This document shows, piece after piece, positions 11,630 to 21,987 of a stretch of 64,000 nt of DNA (positions are counted from its first letter, which is position 1; each line of letters starts with the position of its first letter). The stretch is from Bipolaris cookei (lineage: Eukaryota > Ascomycota > Dothideomycetes > Pleosporales > Pleosporaceae): NCBI GenBank assembly GCA_002286855.1, contig NRSV01000008.1, forward strand, positions 310,001 through 374,000, in the 5' to 3' direction. The translations under genes and the position numbers were made by a program. The notes under the pieces were generated by a model, which made no database searches, was not told the DNA's origin, and saw only the letters and a list, made by a program, of their open reading frames with translations.

Positions 11630-14290
11630 CTACACTCCTCGAGCGGGCATATTGGGAGTGTTGTTGGCTATTCCAGAAGATGGCACTCGCGTCATAGAAG
11701 GTAGGGCAAATGGTGGTGCTGGTGCGGGCGCAGGGGGCTTCGGAGGTAAGTGTGCGGGCGTGCCGTACTTGGCAATGCTGCTCTGTGAGCCCGGATCGCC
11801 AGATTGCGATGCAATTCGATTCATGGTCGGAGCAGAGGCGTTGCCCTGCATGCTTTGAGGTGATCCAAATGATGGCGTGGAAGTAGCAGATGGACTGTGC
11901 CTGGGTATCTGGGCAGGCATAGAAGTCTGAGCAGACATTTGATACCCACCATAGCCATTCATCTGTGGCTGTGGCTGCATCATGTTGGGCTGCATTCCAA
12001 AAGGCATATTGCGTCCCCCGGGAACAAAGGCTTGAGTCTGTGGATTGAACTGTCCACGGTTGTAGCTTCCTGGAATGGGATGCTGATTACGGTTCGGCTT
12101 GCCATTGTATGCATTAGGGGGAAATTGGCCATATGGATAGCCTGGCATGGATGCTTGATGAGGTGCAGACATTGGACGATTGCCTGGTCCATTTGGAGTA
12201 CCGTAGTTGTTCTGTGCCATTGGATATGACGGCTGCTGATTGTTTTGCGGCCATCCCGGATTCATATGCATATGTTGAGGCTGCTGATAATTGTCTTGGT
12301 AAGACGCCATCTGTGGGTTAGCCATCTTTGGCGTCACTTGGGAAGGTATGCCGGCATTCTGAAACGAAGACATGCCCCGCTGAAAGTCTGCCGACAGGTC
12401 GTATCCATTCTGTCCTTGTCCGTAACTGGGGTACATCATCATCGATCCATTCGAGGGCTGATACTGCTGTCCGTTCCATCCATACTGCTGTTGTGCTTCC
12501 GGGTTCATCATGCCAGGGTACGGGTTACTATACGTTGTTGAAGGAGAGGCCCCAGAGTTCATAGCTGCAAAGGGAGCGTTCTGTGTAGGCCCTGGAAAGC
12601 CGTTGTAATAGACAGCATTGTCTCCGGCGTACGCAGCAACGGGATACTGCTGTGGATAGTACACGTTGAATCGGGATCGAGCCTGAAAGTCATCGTCGTC
12701 ATAGTTACGCTGCTTCTTGAGCTTCTTCTTTCCAGCAACAGAGCTTGACCTCGAGACATCCTTTCCCTTTTCTTTGTCTTCTCCTGATCCGTTGGCTTCG
12801 GTAGCATCAGTTTCTTCGCTCTCAGCACTCCCAAAGATGCGTTGGCGAGCTTCACGATACCGCGCTTCACGCTCTTCTCGAGAAAGCGCAGTCTTGTCCT
12901 TGTTGGCTTCGCCATCGTTGCTACCCTCACTGCCACCCATTTCAGACGTCGTTTTGGACGCGTTCTGCGAGTTAGCTCCAGTGTTTGTTCCAGATTTACC
13001 ATCATCGCGTCGCATAATCTTGCGAGCAGGAAGCTCCACAGGAGGAGTGTTGGTTCCTTTTGCCGGATCAACCATTTGCGACACAGGCGGCGGACTGTGA
13101 CTGGTTAGCGTAATGTCCACCTAGATGTGCAAGTAACACGTACATTCTACAATATGGCGTGCGCGTAATTTTTACGCCCGTCATGGTGGTGTCAACAACG
13201 TGGCCAAGTAGATAATAGTCCGCAAGACGATGGGCCAGCATCCTGTAGAAAGTGTTACAATTAGGCAAACACAACTCATTTTCACTGGAAGTCCGTTAGT
13301 TGACAATACACCGTTGTACACTGACAATATGAGCTTACCGAGAGTCCTTGATGAAATCGATAAAGTCCTGTTCGATCTTGACGACAAACAAACGATCGCG
13401 TGGAGAGCGTAGGGCCTCGAGTAGCTTCTCGTCTGGTATAGCAGGCATGTTGGGTGCGCCATTGTGTGCAGGTATGCCGTTCACCAGAGGCTGAGACATG
13501 GGCCCCGCGCCGTTCAACGACTGGTTTGGATCGTACAAAGTCTGGGGTCCGATAGGCATAGTTGGAAATCTTCCTGGAGGAACTCCTCTGTGAGGCTGAG
13601 GGTTCATCACAGCTATCTCTTGAAGCTGATCCCTGAAGGCGCGTGCAGCACCATGATCGGATCCCTGTCGGGAGTCTGCAATGACTGAATCTGGAGGAGA
13701 TATGATGTCTTCCTCCTCGACCGCCCTTAGACTAGCACTGTCATCCGGTCGCAACGATTCCTTCTCATCCAATGCAAACGTCGTCGCAGAAGCCACGCTC
13801 TTTCCGTCGATACTGGGAGGTTTTCCCGATCCATCAGAAGAAGAGAGCTGGGTGTTGCTGTCTTCTGTAGCAGACACCTTGGCAATCGCGGCAGACTGAG
13901 GTCTTTCAGCAGCTTCTGCTTTGGCATCTGTAGGCAGTGCTGACGAAGATTCTGCTCTTTCAATTGGTGGCGCACGCTGCGAAGTGACATTTTCAGCACT
14001 TTTGTTTGCATTGTTATTTTCTTGCTTCTCCATGACCGCCTTTGGAGCATCCCTGTTTGCAGGAATAGCGCGTGTCTTCTGAGCAATCGTAGGTACTCGA
14101 GGCGTCGCGACAGGTGGTCTCGCTTTGGGGGCAGAATCTTTCGACATCTGTGGCTTTATTGCGGAAGCCGCAACCTGAGGGTGTTAATAAACAAAACGTT
14201 GTATTTTTTTGCTGGCCGACAACGTACCTTGGCGAAGGAAAGCGGCCTAGGTGGAGCCTGCTCGGTAGGAGCTGGAGTCGCAGACGCCAT
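11630..14290 (-). CDS. R3H and SUZ domain RNA-binding protein
   Basis: A cytoplasmic-type RNA-binding protein of 820 residues. Minus-strand exons are 14290-14228, 14174-13339, 13242-13144 and 13094-11630 (2,463 nt). An R3H domain spans about residues 283-335: FVVKIEQDFIDFIKDSR is joined across an intron to MLAHRLADYYLLGH, and the next junction yields RTPYCRIPPPVSQ. A SUZ motif follows near 400-420 (REERYREARQRIFG type), ending in a basic GKKKLKKQRNY patch. The rest, about 400 residues, is a Gln/Pro/Asn/Tyr/Met-rich disordered tail typical of proteins that enter mRNP granules. R3H plus SUZ pairs bind single-stranded RNA in the R3HDM/Encore family. The 49-nt intron 13095-13143 is chosen because it alone restores the RIPPPVSQ reading. 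The nearer acceptor gives a stop. Confidence 0.9.
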
Positions 14291-15156
14291 GATTTTTTGG
14301 CGGCGGTTGGTGTAACAGCTCAAAAGAGCAGGAAATTGCAATCTCAGATGACCTATGTGCGGTGCGCCGTCTATGCTCGAACACAGCGAACAAGGCGACT
14401 CCGAGTTTGCGGGGTTTGGTGACAGCTGGGTCGTTTCAATGGGACTACAGACACCTGGGCCTCACGCCAGAAAAAAATCACCAAGCTCAACGCCGTAAAC
14501 GGGTCGTCGTAGGAGTGAAATGAAGGTGGTGTTGACCGGAGCAATAGACGGAATTTTTTTCAGGAAACGAGGTGCTCAAGGAAAGTCGCGATAACCGAAG
14601 CCAGAAAGCTGGACATGTTGGTGTGCCGACATTCGGGGGAAAGACGTAGGAGTGGAGTGGTCGTCGACGACTGCGGTGAAGTAGCCTTGACGCCAGGCTT
14701 GCGATTCCAAGGGTAGCTTGGAGCGTCGGGCAAGCGACTACGCACCTGGAGACACAACGCAACAAGAAATGCGCGCGGCTGATCGAGTGGGCAGCTGGGT
14801 AGAGCGTCGGGTAGGGGGTGCGGCGACCAGGCTGGTATGCGGGGTGCAGGGCGAGGCGTGTGAAGGGCACAGAAGCGATGATGAAGCCGCAAGTGGGTGG
14901 GTGCGCTTAGTCATGCACTCCGCCGAATGTCCCGGCCAATGCGCATCAGCGCCTTACCTATCGCGAACAAGGCTGGTCGCGTTCCCTTTGCCGGAAAGTG
15001 ACAGAAAGAAGATTGAACTTGGCGACATTTAATTGCTTCTTTGCCCGTCGCCGTGCTGACGCCCAAGGAGTCGCGTACTGTGCTGCCTTTCCCAGTCATC
15101 CCCCTTGGTAGTATACACAACAGAAACACCATAGCAGCAGCCCGACAAACTCGAAC
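14291..15156. promoter_or_regulatory. Shared divergent promoter region
   Basis: This 866-bp gap lies between the starts of the R3H-SUZ gene (leftward) and the ZCCHC10-like gene (rightward), so both promoters must be here. I find no separate gene. Open frames in it overlap on both strands and have no motif. Confidence 0.5.
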
Positions 15157-16224
15157 ATGTTCCGCCGCCCAGGTGCTGGCCGCTCCAAGGCTTCAGCCGA
15201 CACTCTCTGCCAGAAATGCTTGCAACGTGGACATTACAGCTACGAATGTAAAGCCCCTGCCCAGGAGCGCCCTTACAAGTCGCGCCCATCCAGGACACAG
15301 CAACTACTCAACCCCAAACTGAAGCCTAAACTCACCACCGAGGTACCAGAGGATCTAGTCCGGAAGAAAGGCATCGCCGACGAGATTCTAAAGAAGAAAG
15401 AAGACGAACGCAAGCACGCGCGCTCGCCCTCCACATCATCTGTTGACTCTGTCTCCACCATATCAACCAACCGATCACGGTCACGATCCCGTTCACCACC
15501 ACGCAGAAAATACCATGACGCAAGACGCCGAGACCACAACGACAAAGCCCTACGCAAACGAAGCAGACGATCAATCTCAACCGACTCGCGTACCTCACGA
15601 GACTCAGACAAGGGAGACAGAAACACCCGACGACGCATGAGCTCTTTCAGCCCCGACGAGCGCGGCCGTCGACGAACCAGATCCCAGTCGAGATCCAGAT
15701 CAGCACGCATGCAAACGTCCCTCGAGACCGCCCGAGGCAGGATACCACATAGCATGGGCGGCAGCGTCCGGTCACGCAGCCGCAGCCGTAGCACTCGAAG
15801 AGACAGAAAGCGGCCGGGCCGGCGGTATTCGATGTCGCGGTCACGATCCAGGAGCGCAGATCCCATGGACACTTCGGATGAGCGACACCCCGCACCCAAT
15901 GGGGCCGCACCAGGGGCCAGATGGGAAGCCTCGCCTCCACCAGCAAAGCACCAGTCTCCGCGCTCACGCTCGCCCTACCCCGATAGTCGCGATCGCAGCC
16001 CCAGTCCGTTTTCGAAGCGCAGAGCCCTGCGCCGGTCGCGAAGCCCGCGCGAAGCGAGGAACGGCGGGAGGAGGCGTAGGAGTTTGAGTGGAATGGTGAG
16101 GAATAGGTTCGAGGGGTATCCTGCGCCTCCGGTGCAGGCAGCGCCTCCACCGGTTCCCAGGGAGCGCAGTCTGAGTCCATACAGTAAGCGATTGGCTTTG
16201 ACGAAAGCTATGCACCACGGATAA
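15157..16224 (+). CDS. ZCCHC10-like zinc-knuckle protein with RS domain
   Basis: A single-exon 355-residue nuclear RNA-associated protein. Near the N terminus sits one CCHC zinc knuckle, C18-x2-C21-x4-H26-x4-C31, in the context LCQKCLQRGHYSYEC, followed by RPYKSRPSRTQQL. That arrangement matches human ZCCHC10, where CQKCL-x-GHWTYEC is followed by HRPSRT. The rest is a long Arg/Ser-rich tail (RSRSRSPPRRK and many SRSRS repeats, residues about 105-345), as in splicing cofactors. Zinc knuckles bind single-stranded RNA, and RS tails recruit spliceosomal proteins and target nuclear speckles. A role in pre-mRNA processing is inferred from these two parts. Confidence 0.85.
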   Translation: MFRRPGAGRSKASADTLCQKCLQRGHYSYECKAPAQERPYKSRPSRTQQLLNPKLKPKLTTEVPEDLVRKKGIADEILKKKEDERKHARSPSTSSVDSVSTISTNRSRSRSRSPPRRKYHDARRRDHNDKALRKRSRRSISTDSRTSRDSDKGDRNTRRRMSSFSPDERGRRRTRSQSRSRSARMQTSLETARGRIPHSMGGSVRSRSRSRSTRRDRKRPGRRYSMSRSRSRSADPMDTSDERHPAPNGAAPGARWEASPPPAKHQSPRSRSPYPDSRDRSPSPFSKRRALRRSRSPREARNGGRRRRSLSGMVRNRFEGYPAPPVQAAPPPVPRERSLSPYSKRLALTKAMHHG

Positions 16225-16740
16225 ACTGCCATATCTGTGGCGCAGAGAAAGAGCAAAACCTTGCATTCTTAGAGCGAAAACGCCTGAATTGACCTAGTGG
16301 TTGTTAAGCTCCTTGCCAAGTTGGCGTGAGAAAGAACATTGCTATTCAGATTGTATGGTAGTAATTGTTTCTTGGTATCCAGGGGTTTTTTTTTCCATAT
16401 GGGCTCGACATTATTTCCATCCTTTTCGGTCAAACTATCTTATAGACTTGAGCATATATACAGCTGTGTGTATACCGATTTCAATTAAACTGTGCAGCCC
16501 AACGATGAGCTTTTTATACCGTAGACCCCTTATGATAGACAAATATGAGAGTATGTTTCTTTTGGTATGCCGCTCGCCCATCGCAATTATACGAGAAATA
16601 GATAGAGGATACATGCTCAGGGCAAATGTGATGTTGTGTGCTGCAAGCAATCTGCCTTGCCCTTGTCCGTCTACTTCATACTAAAATAGGATCCTTCATA
16701 ACGACTCAGACTACGACCGACAGTGATGGTAGATATTACC
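16225..16740. other. Convergent 3' intergenic region
   Basis: Sequence between the stop of the ZCCHC10-like gene on the plus strand and the stop of the NCBP3-like gene on the minus strand. It should hold both 3' untranslated regions. No gene is seen. Confidence 0.5.
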
Positions 16741-18321
16741 CTAAGCACCACTGGCTACACCCCGTATATTGATTCCCCCCGCGGAACGCTCAGCGGAACC
16801 ACGAATATTGATGCCTTCTTGACTGTGCGCTCGTGCTTGTCCGCGGATACTCATATCAGTATCGCGAGATATGCGATCCGCAAGACCGCGACGAGGCCGT
16901 GCTGGCTCAGAAAAGTCAGTGACGTTGGGGTCACGGTAATCGTTCTTCAGTCGCCCATATCCCCCTTCCGAGTCATCGTCATCGTCGCGCGTGATTCTAT
17001 CAGCGAGAGAGCGCTTGTGCTGTGGGGCTACAGGTTGGCCATCCTTTGTCATGCGCGAGAGCAATGATGCGCCGCTTCCTCGCTTCACGTCAATTGCGTT
17101 TGACCGGTGGTGGTTGCCCATGGGCGAGGTGTCCACGAAGAAGGCGTCCTTTTGCCATCGGCCTCCGCTTGTAGCTCCGCTAGTACGATCATAGTTTGCG
17201 CGGTCATGTGTCCATCGGTCAGCACTAGCTTCACGCCGACGTCGGTTGTTGTGACCAGGGCTGCGGCTACGGTACCGGCTGCGGCCTGCGTGCGTTGCGT
17301 CCTCTGCGAATCCGAATCGACCGTCGCCTTCTTCGTCTGAGGCAGGGGAGGCGCTGCGCCCTCGTAGGCGACCAAAGCGTGGTTCTTTTGGACTGGCTTC
17401 CGTTAGTATAGGAATTGATGTGCTAGATACTTGTAAAGGTACCTTCTCGAACCTGGCCTGTAAGAGTCGACATCTTTGCTTTGGTTGTCGCTTCGGAACC
17501 TGCCAGTGGACTGGCGGTCTCCTCTGCCTCGACCACGATTGTCGCGCTCATTGCGGGTGTCTCGTCCGTTTCTCCGCGGGCCCCTTCGATCAACACCTGA
17601 ATCTCCCATAGACTCATCTCCGCTGTCTCTCCTACGGCTGCGCTCGCGGGACCCCATCTCTTCGTCTCCATAGTCTAAAAAGTCTTTCTTGGGTGGTTGT
17701 CTTCGTCGCGGCTCTCTCTGGCGATTTCCTGCAACATCTGGGTTGCGCTGATAGTAGTTGCTTCTCGTTGCCGCGCCCCTTGGCTTCTGATCACCAGCAT
17801 TGGATTGTCTGACCGAAAGAACGCTGTTTGGTTTCTTCGAGTATGGTTTTGCCTTGCGAGGTGCTTGCAGAGAAAGGTTGCTGGTATCACCGGTATCGGG
17901 ATGCGTGAGCAAGTTCAAGGCCAGCGCGGCATCTTCCTTTGTGTAGTATTCAAGGTTGACCGAATTGTCGTTGACCCAGCGCAGTTGCTTAACGCGTGGT
18001 TCTGACTGGCAATGCTCCATGGCCCAGTACAATGGGTCGTTAGGGTCGAAGTCGCTCACGCCTTGGAGGTTTATCGACTCGGGCCATGGCTCGTGAATCA
18101 CAATATCCTCCAGATAAGCTGCAGGTATGCTGCCTTCGGGCTCGGCTATGTTGTTCTGCCACGGGGGAATCTTGTCAGATGGTTGCGCCGTATGTGCTAC
18201 GACGTTCTGCTGAGCTCACCTGAGCAACTTGCTGTGGCTGTTGTTGCGCTACGGGTTCAACGTTTGGTCCAACATCAATTTCAATGTCGTAGGCGACATC
18301 TGTCATGTCTGTGTCGTCCAT
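16741..18321 (-). CDS. NCBP3-like nuclear cap-binding family protein
   Basis: A 493-residue protein in three exons on the minus strand: 18321-18220, 18170-17443 and 17392-16741 (1,482 nt). Introns are 49 and 50 nt. After an acidic N terminus (MDDTDMTDVAYDIEID) comes the family's RRM-like region, about residues 57-140. It holds PESINLQGVSDFDPNDPLYW, then QLRWVNDNSVNLEYY and DAALALNLL, matching the W-x-DD-x-S-x-N core of NCBP3. The C-terminal 350 residues are Arg-rich and disordered, with two RSLADRI/RGLADRIS repeats around residues 410-450. NCBP3 joins an alternative cap-binding complex with NCBP1 and links mRNA to export and exon-junction factors. The acceptor before 17392 was chosen because it alone restores SRSPKEPRFGRLRGRSAS. 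Confidence 0.82.
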
Positions 18322-18743
18322 GATGGCGGGAACGTGCAGTGGGGCTCTGCGAATATGTGGGAACTGCGTAGGGCGGAGGTGTTGTTGGAGGCTGGACGAC
18401 CGGTGATGGGACAGGCGCGCCGCGGTAAGCTCCCAGAGGTGGGCACTAACACAATCACGTGAAGTATGCGGTGTGGCGTGCGGTATGTGCACGACAATGA
18501 CCTGCAGAGCCGCTTGGTCAAAAACGGTAATCAGTAGCCAGGCTTTGGCGCAGGTGGGTACATATATATCAAGGACCCTGGCCAAACGCGGAGGAAGCCC
18601 GGGTCGGGGGCATGCCTACTACACGCTACGGAGAGACAACCACAGTTACGATTATTGTTTCTGGGAGCTAACTAGGTTCAAACACAAAGACAGTGCTCCA
18701 GACAGGCATCTTGAAGCGTCGCACGATACTATGCCTGTGGTGG

Positions 18744-20331
18744 CTAAGACTGCTCCTCCAACGTGAAGGTACCGGTCTTGGTGATGAGGTACTCGTTCAC
18801 TGCGACATCCTTTCCGGACTCCTTGCCGTAACCGCTCTGTTTGATGCCGCCAAATGGCGACTCTGCAGCGGACCCATTTCCCTACTCTATTATTAGTGAC
18901 CTACTTGTTTAACTTTGACGTTCAAAAACATGCAACATACTGTGTTGAGTCCAATCATACCAGCCTCCAAGTTCTCAAACAGCCTCCATGTCCGGTCAAT
19001 GTTCTTCGTGAAGCAGTATGAGGCAAGACCCATGCTGGTATCATTGGCAGCCTTTACTGCCTCGTCTTCCGTGCTGAACTTGATGAATGTGCAGATTGGC
19101 GCAAAAGCCTCTTCTTTAGCAAGATCCATGTCAGGTGTGACACCAGAAATGACTGTGGGTTCGAAGAAGTAGCCACCGTCCTTCTCAACCTTGTTGCCAC
19201 CCGTGTGTACTTTAGCACCCTTCTTCTTCGCATCTTCCACGAGAGCAACTGCCTTTTCGATACCCCTTGGTGTCGTTACTGGACCCATTGTCGTCTTCTC
19301 GTCAGCACCATGGCCAACCACAAGCTTTTGAGTCTCGGCATTCCAACGCTGAAGGAATGTGTCGAAAATACCAGACTGCACGTAGATACGATTCGCGGTA
19401 ATACAAGCCTGTCCAGCATGACGGAATTTCAGGGCGAAGATTTGGCCCACAGCTTGCTCAATGTTCGCATCGTCAAAAATCAAGACAGGGCAGTTGCCTC
19501 CCAACTCCAATGTCACTTTCTTCAAGTTATCCGCACATATCCTAGCAACAAGCTTTCCAACACGCGTCGAACCCGTGAAAGTTACCTTACTCACGAGCGA
19601 ATGCCGACATAATGCTTCACTGAGCTCTGGAGTCTTATCGAGATCTGTGGTCAACACATTCAGTGCTCCTTTGGGGAAACCAGCCTTCTGCGCAAGGTAT
19701 GCTAATGTGAGTACTGTAATCGGTGTCTCTGGACTAGGTTTGACGATCATTGTGCATCCGGCAGCCAGTGCGGCACCTGCTTTCCTCAAGACCATTGCAA
19801 TGGGAAAGTTCCATGGTACTAACGCGACGGCAACACCGAGGGGTTGTTTGATAGTGAAAACACGTCGATTCGGGAGCGCAGGTATAAAGATAGTGCCTTG
19901 GATGCGTTCGGCCTCTCCAGCGAACCACCACGTAAATCCGGTAGAGTAATCGATCTCGCCATAAGCCTCAGCTCTCGGTTTTCCGGTCTCGTATACAAGG
20001 ATGGTTGCTATGTCTTCTCTGTTTTCTTTGATCAAAGCGTCCCACTTGAACAGCATCTGCGCCTTTTGTCGAGGGCTGATATTCTTATATTTCTGGAAAG
20101 CGTCGTATGAGCTCTTGACAGCATCCTCGACATCAGATGCATCGTTTGTGGGACATTCTATCCATGGTTTTCCAGTTCCAGGGTCTTTTCTTGGTGTGAG
20201 TGCATGATCCTTGGGTATCGATCTCGTGACTTACCAACTACTTCGAATGTCTTGCCTGATTTTGCTTGCACCCAGTCGCCATTCACAAAGGAGAGGTTGT
20301 GAAGAAGATCTGGGTTGTTCAGCTTTTGCAT
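18744..20331 (-). CDS. Succinate-semialdehyde dehydrogenase [NAD(P)+]
   Basis: An aldehyde dehydrogenase that oxidises succinate semialdehyde to succinate in the GABA shunt, 492 residues. Minus-strand exons are 20331-20235, 20184-18941 and 18881-18744 (1,479 nt). Conserved parts in order: DPGTGKPW, the motif LVPWNFPIAM, KPSPETP, FTGSTRVGKLVA in the Rossmann fold, the general base Glu in TLELGGNCP (about 259), the catalytic Cys in AGQACITANR (about 293), PFGGIKQSGYGKE, and the C-terminal VNEYLITKTGT. The splice at 18941/18881 restores GLNTGNGSAAESPFGG, as in other SSADHs. An in-frame stop lies upstream of the chosen ATG. The N terminus has no clear mitochondrial presequence, so a cytosolic enzyme is likely. 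It is divergently oriented to the short-chain dehydrogenase at 21091. Confidence 0.93.
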
Positions 20332-21090
20332 ATTAGTTCGAGTAATCTATATTGGGGTGATGGATCTTTCGAACCTTGAATGGCAGCTGATATTTGCTTT
20401 CCGAGCCCATTCCTGCGTTGTCTACAAGAATTGCCTGCGTATACTGGAAGCTTCAAGGTTTTCCGTGCCAGAAGGTGTTTGTCGAAAGTTGAGAATCACG
20501 ACTCTGAATGTTTCAAGATTGATTCTAAGAAGAGGCCAGGTGAAGGTGTTGGTGAGCGTGTAAGAATGGCCGGTCCGGCGGGAAAGTGCACCAATGCTGC
20601 GACCGTCCCGGTCCTCGAGCTGACCCGTCCAACTACCCCACCCTAGATGGCACATATGTTATCGGGGTCTGACCGAGTTACTGATCAAATGCACCCGGCT
20701 ATTCAAGGACCTCTAGTAATACGCCAAGAATATAGATGCAATTGAAATGTTCGGCGAGAACGGCGTGCGATTGGTCTGAACCGCGGTGGTCCTCCAACAA
20801 TACGTCAACTCTATGCGGGGCATCATCCTTACCCCTCACTCCTGTAGCACAGTCGTTCCGAGTATTGGTTATCGGAACATGATAGTGGAGACGCTGTATC
20901 TAAGGCAGAATATGCGATCCAAAATAAGTGACAGAAGAGGATGCGCTATCCATTGTTGCAACACGACTACTCTGGTGTCCCCAGCACCTGACACCTGACG
21001 CTTGAATTCGATATTCATTGATGCCAATTCCGATTGATTCACAGGTTCTTTCCCACATATCACCTCCAACAACCACTCCCAATCGTCACC
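20332..21090. promoter_or_regulatory. Divergent promoter between SSADH and SDR genes
   Basis: A 759-bp gap between two divergently transcribed dehydrogenase genes. It must carry both promoters. No gene or specific binding site is claimed. Confidence 0.5.
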
Positions 21091-21949
21091 ATGGGTAGAC
21101 TAGACGGCAAGGTTGCCCTTGTCACAGGTAAAAAGACATCCTTCATTACCTATCACTCTTACTAACACCACCTCTCAGGCGGCGGTTCCGGGTTTGGCGT
21201 AGGGATATCCAAAGGCATGGCCTCTGAAGGCGCCAAAGTCCTCGTCTGCGATATCAACATTGCCGGCGGCCAAGAAACATGTTCTACAAATCCCTCCTCG
21301 CTAGCCTTCCACCAAATGGACGTAACGAAGTCAGCCGACTGGAAAGCAAGTGTAGCAGCCTGCATTGAGAAATTTGGGCGTTGCGACATCCTCGTGAATA
21401 ATGGGGGCTGGTCGTACACAAACAAACCGACGACTTCGGTTACCGAAGAAGAATTCGACAGGGTTTTCGATGTCAACGTCAAGGGTGTGTATCTGGGATG
21501 TAATGCTTGGGTTGACCAAGCGATTGAGAGAGGTGAAGGTGGTGTAATCATCAACATAGCGAGTGTGGGTGCTACAAGACCAAGACCAGGTCTTGTATGG
21601 TACAATGCAAGTAAAGGCGCTGTTTGGAATGTATGTTCCCATACTTTCGTCCTTCTCATGAATTCTTGTTGATATGCAACAGGCAACAAAAGGTCTCGCA
21701 GCAGAATACGGTCCACATCAGATTCGCGTGGTATCCATTTGTCCCTTGGTCACTGCTACGGGCCTTTTCTCCGCTTTCACTGGTATGGAAGATACGCCGG
21801 AGAATAGGACAAAGTTCACGTCCAACGTACCCATGGGACGTATCGGTGAGGTAGGTGACGTGGTAAATGCGTGCATCTTCATGGCGAGCAAAGAAGCAGG
21901 TTTCATTACAGGAGTCAATCTCGAGGTAGACGGTGGACGATGTATCTAA
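21091..21949 (+). CDS. Short-chain dehydrogenase/reductase (classical SDR)
   Basis: An NAD(P)-dependent oxidoreductase of 251 residues. Exons 21091-21127, 21179-21630 and 21683-21949 give 756 nt. The cofactor motif TGGGSGFG sits at about 11-18. The NNAG motif appears as NNGG in LVNNGGWSY. The catalytic set is present: Ser in NIASVGA (about 141), Tyr154 and Lys158 in YNASK. The C-terminal end (GFITGVNLEVDGGRCI) is typical of classical SDRs such as 3-oxoacyl-ACP reductase-like and glucose dehydrogenase-like enzymes. The acidic residue in LVCDIN at the end of beta-2 favours NAD(H), by family rule. The substrate is not known. Its divergent pairing with the SSADH suggests possible shared regulation, but both families are common and the link is only positional. 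Confidence 0.9.
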
Positions 21950-21987
21950 CTACCCACCCACATTTCCTCAAAAATACAACCAATCCA

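Noticed and set aside
15273..15899. 208-codon minus-strand frame opposite the RS-domain gene
   Set aside because: Arg/Leu/Asp-rich antisense of SR repeats; the plus strand carries the zinc knuckle.
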